Source: Rhodospirillales bacterium
Lineage (GTDB): Bacteria > Pseudomonadota > Alphaproteobacteria > Rhodospirillales > Casp-alpha2
Direction: 5' to 3'
Length of the DNA: 64,000 nucleotides
NCBI GenBank assembly: GCA_013203955.1
Contig: JABMOY010000116.1
Span: 1-64,000, forward strand
Position numbers and translations under genes: made by a program. Below, in pieces: positions 62,294-64,000 of the stretch. Positions within the stretch are counted from its first letter, which is position 1. The number at the start of each line of letters is the position of its first letter. The notes beneath the pieces are model-generated. The model was not told the DNA's origin and searched no databases. It was given only the letters and a program-made list of their open reading frames with translations.

Positions 62294-62866
62294 TTAGAAG
62301 TTTAAAAGCCCCTTGCGGCTGCGCTTGCGCTTGATTTCGGGGGTTGCGCCTTCGTTGATGGGTTTGCCCAGGGCCTGGGCGTCTTGAATGCGTTTTTGTT
62401 CCTTCTCGGCGTTGACGACGGTGCCTTGGTAGGGTTTTTGGTCGACCCAGAAAATCAGCTTATCGACAAACGCCTGATCTTGTTCGCTGATGATCGTGGT
62501 TTCCTCGTTGATGAGGGTGCGAATGCGGGGTTCTGCGGTCAAGCCGCCGGTCCTTTTCAGCATCGCCTGGACTCCGGGGCTGCCCTTGACCGGCTTCGGT
62601 GCCTGGCGGCCCTTGACACTGGCGCCTAAGATGGCCTGTTTGGCCAAATTTTTCGTCGAATCAATTTGCGGTCGGTTGGAGCCGGGGGCCGGCGGGCGAA
62701 GCTTGTATTCGGGAGGCAGGCTCAAGGGTGGCCTGGAATAGACGGAGAATTCATCGGGCGCGGTTTTATCCGAGCTGAACGCCTTCCTTGCCGAATCGCA
62801 ACCGGAAAGAAGCGCCACGGCGGCCAGGGGCAGAAAGAAGGATAGAAGGGTGGTTGTTTTTTTCAT
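62294..62866 (-). CDS. DUF3035-family lipoprotein
   Basis: Encodes 190 residues from ATG 62866 (the track start is an upstream GTG). A lipobox LLSGC ends the signal peptide, so the protein is lipid-anchored in the envelope. The DUF3035 pattern APDEFSVYSRPPLSLPPEYKLRPP follows. The C-terminal half is charged and helical. Its function is not established. It lies between lspA (lipoprotein signal peptidase) and the M16 genes in a conserved alphaproteobacterial block. Confidence 0.9.
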   Translation of the reverse strand: MKKTTTLLSFFLPLAAVALLSGCDSARKAFSSDKTAPDEFSVYSRPPLSLPPEYKLRPPAPGSNRPQIDSTKNLAKQAILGASVKGRQAPKPVKGSPGVQAMLKRTGGLTAEPRIRTLINEETTIISEQDQAFVDKLIFWVDQKPYQGTVVNAEKEQKRIQDAQALGKPINEGATPEIKRKRSRKGLLNF

Positions 62867-62896
62867 CTTCACCAAGTTCACTTTAACCCTTCTATA

Positions 62897-63379
62897 TTAA
62901 GACTTTTCCTCACGTGTAAACAAGGAATCTAGGATAATCGTCGCGGCGCCGACGGTTATGGCGCTGTCGGCGACGTTAAAAGCGGGCCAATGGTAGCCGA
63001 AGGCGTAAAAATCCAGAAAATCGGCGACCGCCCCGAAACGCAGCCGATCAACCAGATTTCCCAGCGCGCCGCCGATGACCAAGCCGATGCCCAGCGCCGC
63101 CCACAACCGGTCCGTCCGGTAAAGCCAGACCACCAGAACCCCGGTAATGGCCAATGTCGTCAGCGGCAGCAGCCAGGTGCTGATCCAAGGATGGTCGCTC
63201 AGCATGCCGAAGCTGACGCCCCGGTTCCAGCCCATGACCAGATTGAAGAACGGCGTTACCGGGATAACGCGGGGCGGCTGCATGACCGAAGTGACGATCC
63301 ACCACTTAGTAACTTGATCGAGGATCAGGACCAGGGCTGCCAACCCCAACCCCTTCCGCCATTCGCCCGAAAAGGTCAT
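62897..63379 (-). CDS. lspA: Lipoprotein signal peptidase (signal peptidase II)
   Basis: Aspartic protease of the inner membrane that cleaves lipoprotein signal peptides. The 160 residues from ATG 63379 (the track start lies in ileS) have four membrane helices and the family motifs LILDQVTKWWIV, NRGVSFGML, and the catalytic Asp pair in GGALGNLVDRL and PAFNVADSAI. The ATG overlaps the ileS stop (ATGA). It would process the DUF3035 lipoprotein encoded next. Confidence 0.96.
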   Translation of the reverse strand: MTFSGEWRKGLGLAALVLILDQVTKWWIVTSVMQPPRVIPVTPFFNLVMGWNRGVSFGMLSDHPWISTWLLPLTTLAITGVLVVWLYRTDRLWAALGIGLVIGGALGNLVDRLRFGAVADFLDFYAFGYHWPAFNVADSAITVGAATIILDSLFTREEKS

Positions 63380-64000
63380 TTCGCCGTGGCGCCGCGCACG
63401 ACGTCGGCACAGCGCCCGCAGGTGCCGGGATTGTCGGAATCGTTGCCGACATCGGGCAACACCTTCCAGCAGCGCTCGCACTTGTCGCCTTCGGCTTCCT
63501 CGGCAACAACCCAGGCATCGCTAACATCATCCAACGAGAAACTGTTTTTGGGGCCAGAGTCCGGGATAAATGTCGCACCGGAGGTGATGAATAATTCGGC
63601 TGCGTCCATGCCGTTGAACTGGGCGATTTCTTCGGAGTTAGTGTAAACCACCGGATGCGCCTGAAGCGACGAGCCGATGCGCTTTTCTTTGCGCTCCAAC
63701 TCGATGGCGCCGGTGACGACCCGGCGGAGCGATCTTATTTTCGTCCATTTTTCCGCCAGCGCGTCATCGCGCCAGGTTTCCGGGATTTCGGGGAAGCCTC
63801 GAAGGTGGATGCTTTCGCCGTCGTTTCCGTCTCTGGCCTGCCACGCTTCTTCCGCCGTGAAACAGATGAATGGCGCGAGCCATGCGCACAAGCAGTTGAA
63901 GGTTTCATCCAACACCGTGCGTGCGGCGCGGCGTTTTGTGTCGTCGACCGCATCGCAATAAAGAGAGTCCTTGCGGACATCGAAATAGAACGCCGACAAA
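63376..64000 (-). CDS. ileS: Isoleucyl-tRNA synthetase, C-terminal part (cut by window edge)
   Basis: About 208 C-terminal residues of the class I enzyme that charges tRNA-Ile; the frame runs off the right edge, so the TTG at 63999 is not a start. The anticodon-binding part is recognisable by YFDVRKDSLYCDA and APFICFTAEEAW. The C-terminal zinc knuckle is CERCWK...CGRC. The overlap with lspA (ATGA) and the order ileS-lspA are typical. Confidence 0.95.
   Translation of the reverse strand, partial: LSAFYFDVRKDSLYCDAVDDTKRRAARTVLDETFNCLCAWLAPFICFTAEEAWQARDGNDGESIHLRGFPEIPETWRDDALAEKWTKIRSLRRVVTGAIELERKEKRIGSSLQAHPVVYTNSEEIAQFNGMDAAELFITSGATFIPDSGPKNSFSLDDVSDAWVVAEEAEGDKCERCWKVLPDVGNDSDNPGTCGRCADVVRGATAK

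Noticed and set aside
1-64000. CRISPR array, insertion sequences, integrase or att repeats
   Set aside because: No regularly spaced repeats, transposase or recombinase motifs were found; att-like direct repeats flanking the phage cluster were looked for by eye only.

Overview
The window reads as the chromosome of an alphaproteobacterium, most likely from the Rhodospirillales. This rests on the gene set and gene order: a class I lysyl-tRNA synthetase, ubiA-rsmE-gshA in a row, an ileS-lspA-DUF3035-M16-M16 block, an alphaproteobacterial SAM-II riboswitch, and a LexA-type box of the GTTC-N7-GTTC form. Species cannot be fixed from the sequence. No rRNA, tRNA, CRISPR array, insertion sequence or integrase was seen.

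Region 1 (1-1.9 kb) holds the 3' end of a single-chain methylmalonyl-CoA mutase, a strong terminator hairpin and a small basic protein gene. Region 2 (about 2-21.2 kb) is a phage-derived particle cluster transcribed almost wholly leftwards. In transcription order it has two unknown early genes, a small conserved head-region protein, portal, a Bbp19-like protein, scaffold, peptidoglycan-binding proteins, a DUF2927-like protein, major capsid protein, two tail tubular proteins, an internal-type protein, a T7-type tail fibre, small coupled genes, the large terminase, a second peptidoglycan-binding protein, and a lysis set (membrane proteins, SleB-type hydrolase, holin-like protein, overlapping Rz/Rz1-like spanins). 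It has no integrase, polymerase, primase or phage RNA polymerase. It begins at a good sigma70-like promoter with a LexA-type box at the predicted start site, next to a divergent S24 (LexA/CI-like) repressor whose 3' end overlaps the host lysyl-tRNA synthetase gene. A DHH phosphoesterase on the opposite strand sits between scaffold and capsid genes. The whole looks more like a domesticated or gene-transfer-agent-like podovirus-type particle cluster, or a strongly reduced prophage, than a standard prophage.

Region 3 (21-34.9 kb) is ordinary chromosome: lysS and ubiD, a GAF/HD-GYP phosphodiesterase and two unknown genes, ubiA, rsmE, gshA, tldD, then a SAM-II riboswitch with a terminator in front of metZ, and a ferredoxin-NADP reductase. 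Region 4 (34.9-39.4 kb) has korA-korB (2-oxoglutarate:ferredoxin oxidoreductase), likely an operon with the reductase, and pmbA (tldE), the partner of tldD. Region 5 (39.4-45.3 kb) is a lipid A/LPS operon: msbA, a DUF374 acyltransferase, waaA, lpxK and an lpxL-like gene, with overlapping or near-overlapping ends. Region 6 (45.2-50.2 kb) has an M23 endopeptidase, xseA, purD and two conserved genes of unknown function.

Region 7 (50.2-52.3 kb) has a 340-base gap with a second LexA-type match and a TPR-sulfotransferase gene that looks accessory. Region 8 (52.3-64 kb) has a PEP mutase-family enzyme, tadA, rluB, rsmD, an unknown gene, mutL, pgi, an active/inactive M16 peptidase pair, a DUF3035 lipoprotein, lspA and the 3' end of ileS. 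Convergent neighbours are packed very tightly: five pairs share exactly four bases at their stop codons, leaving no space for terminators between them.
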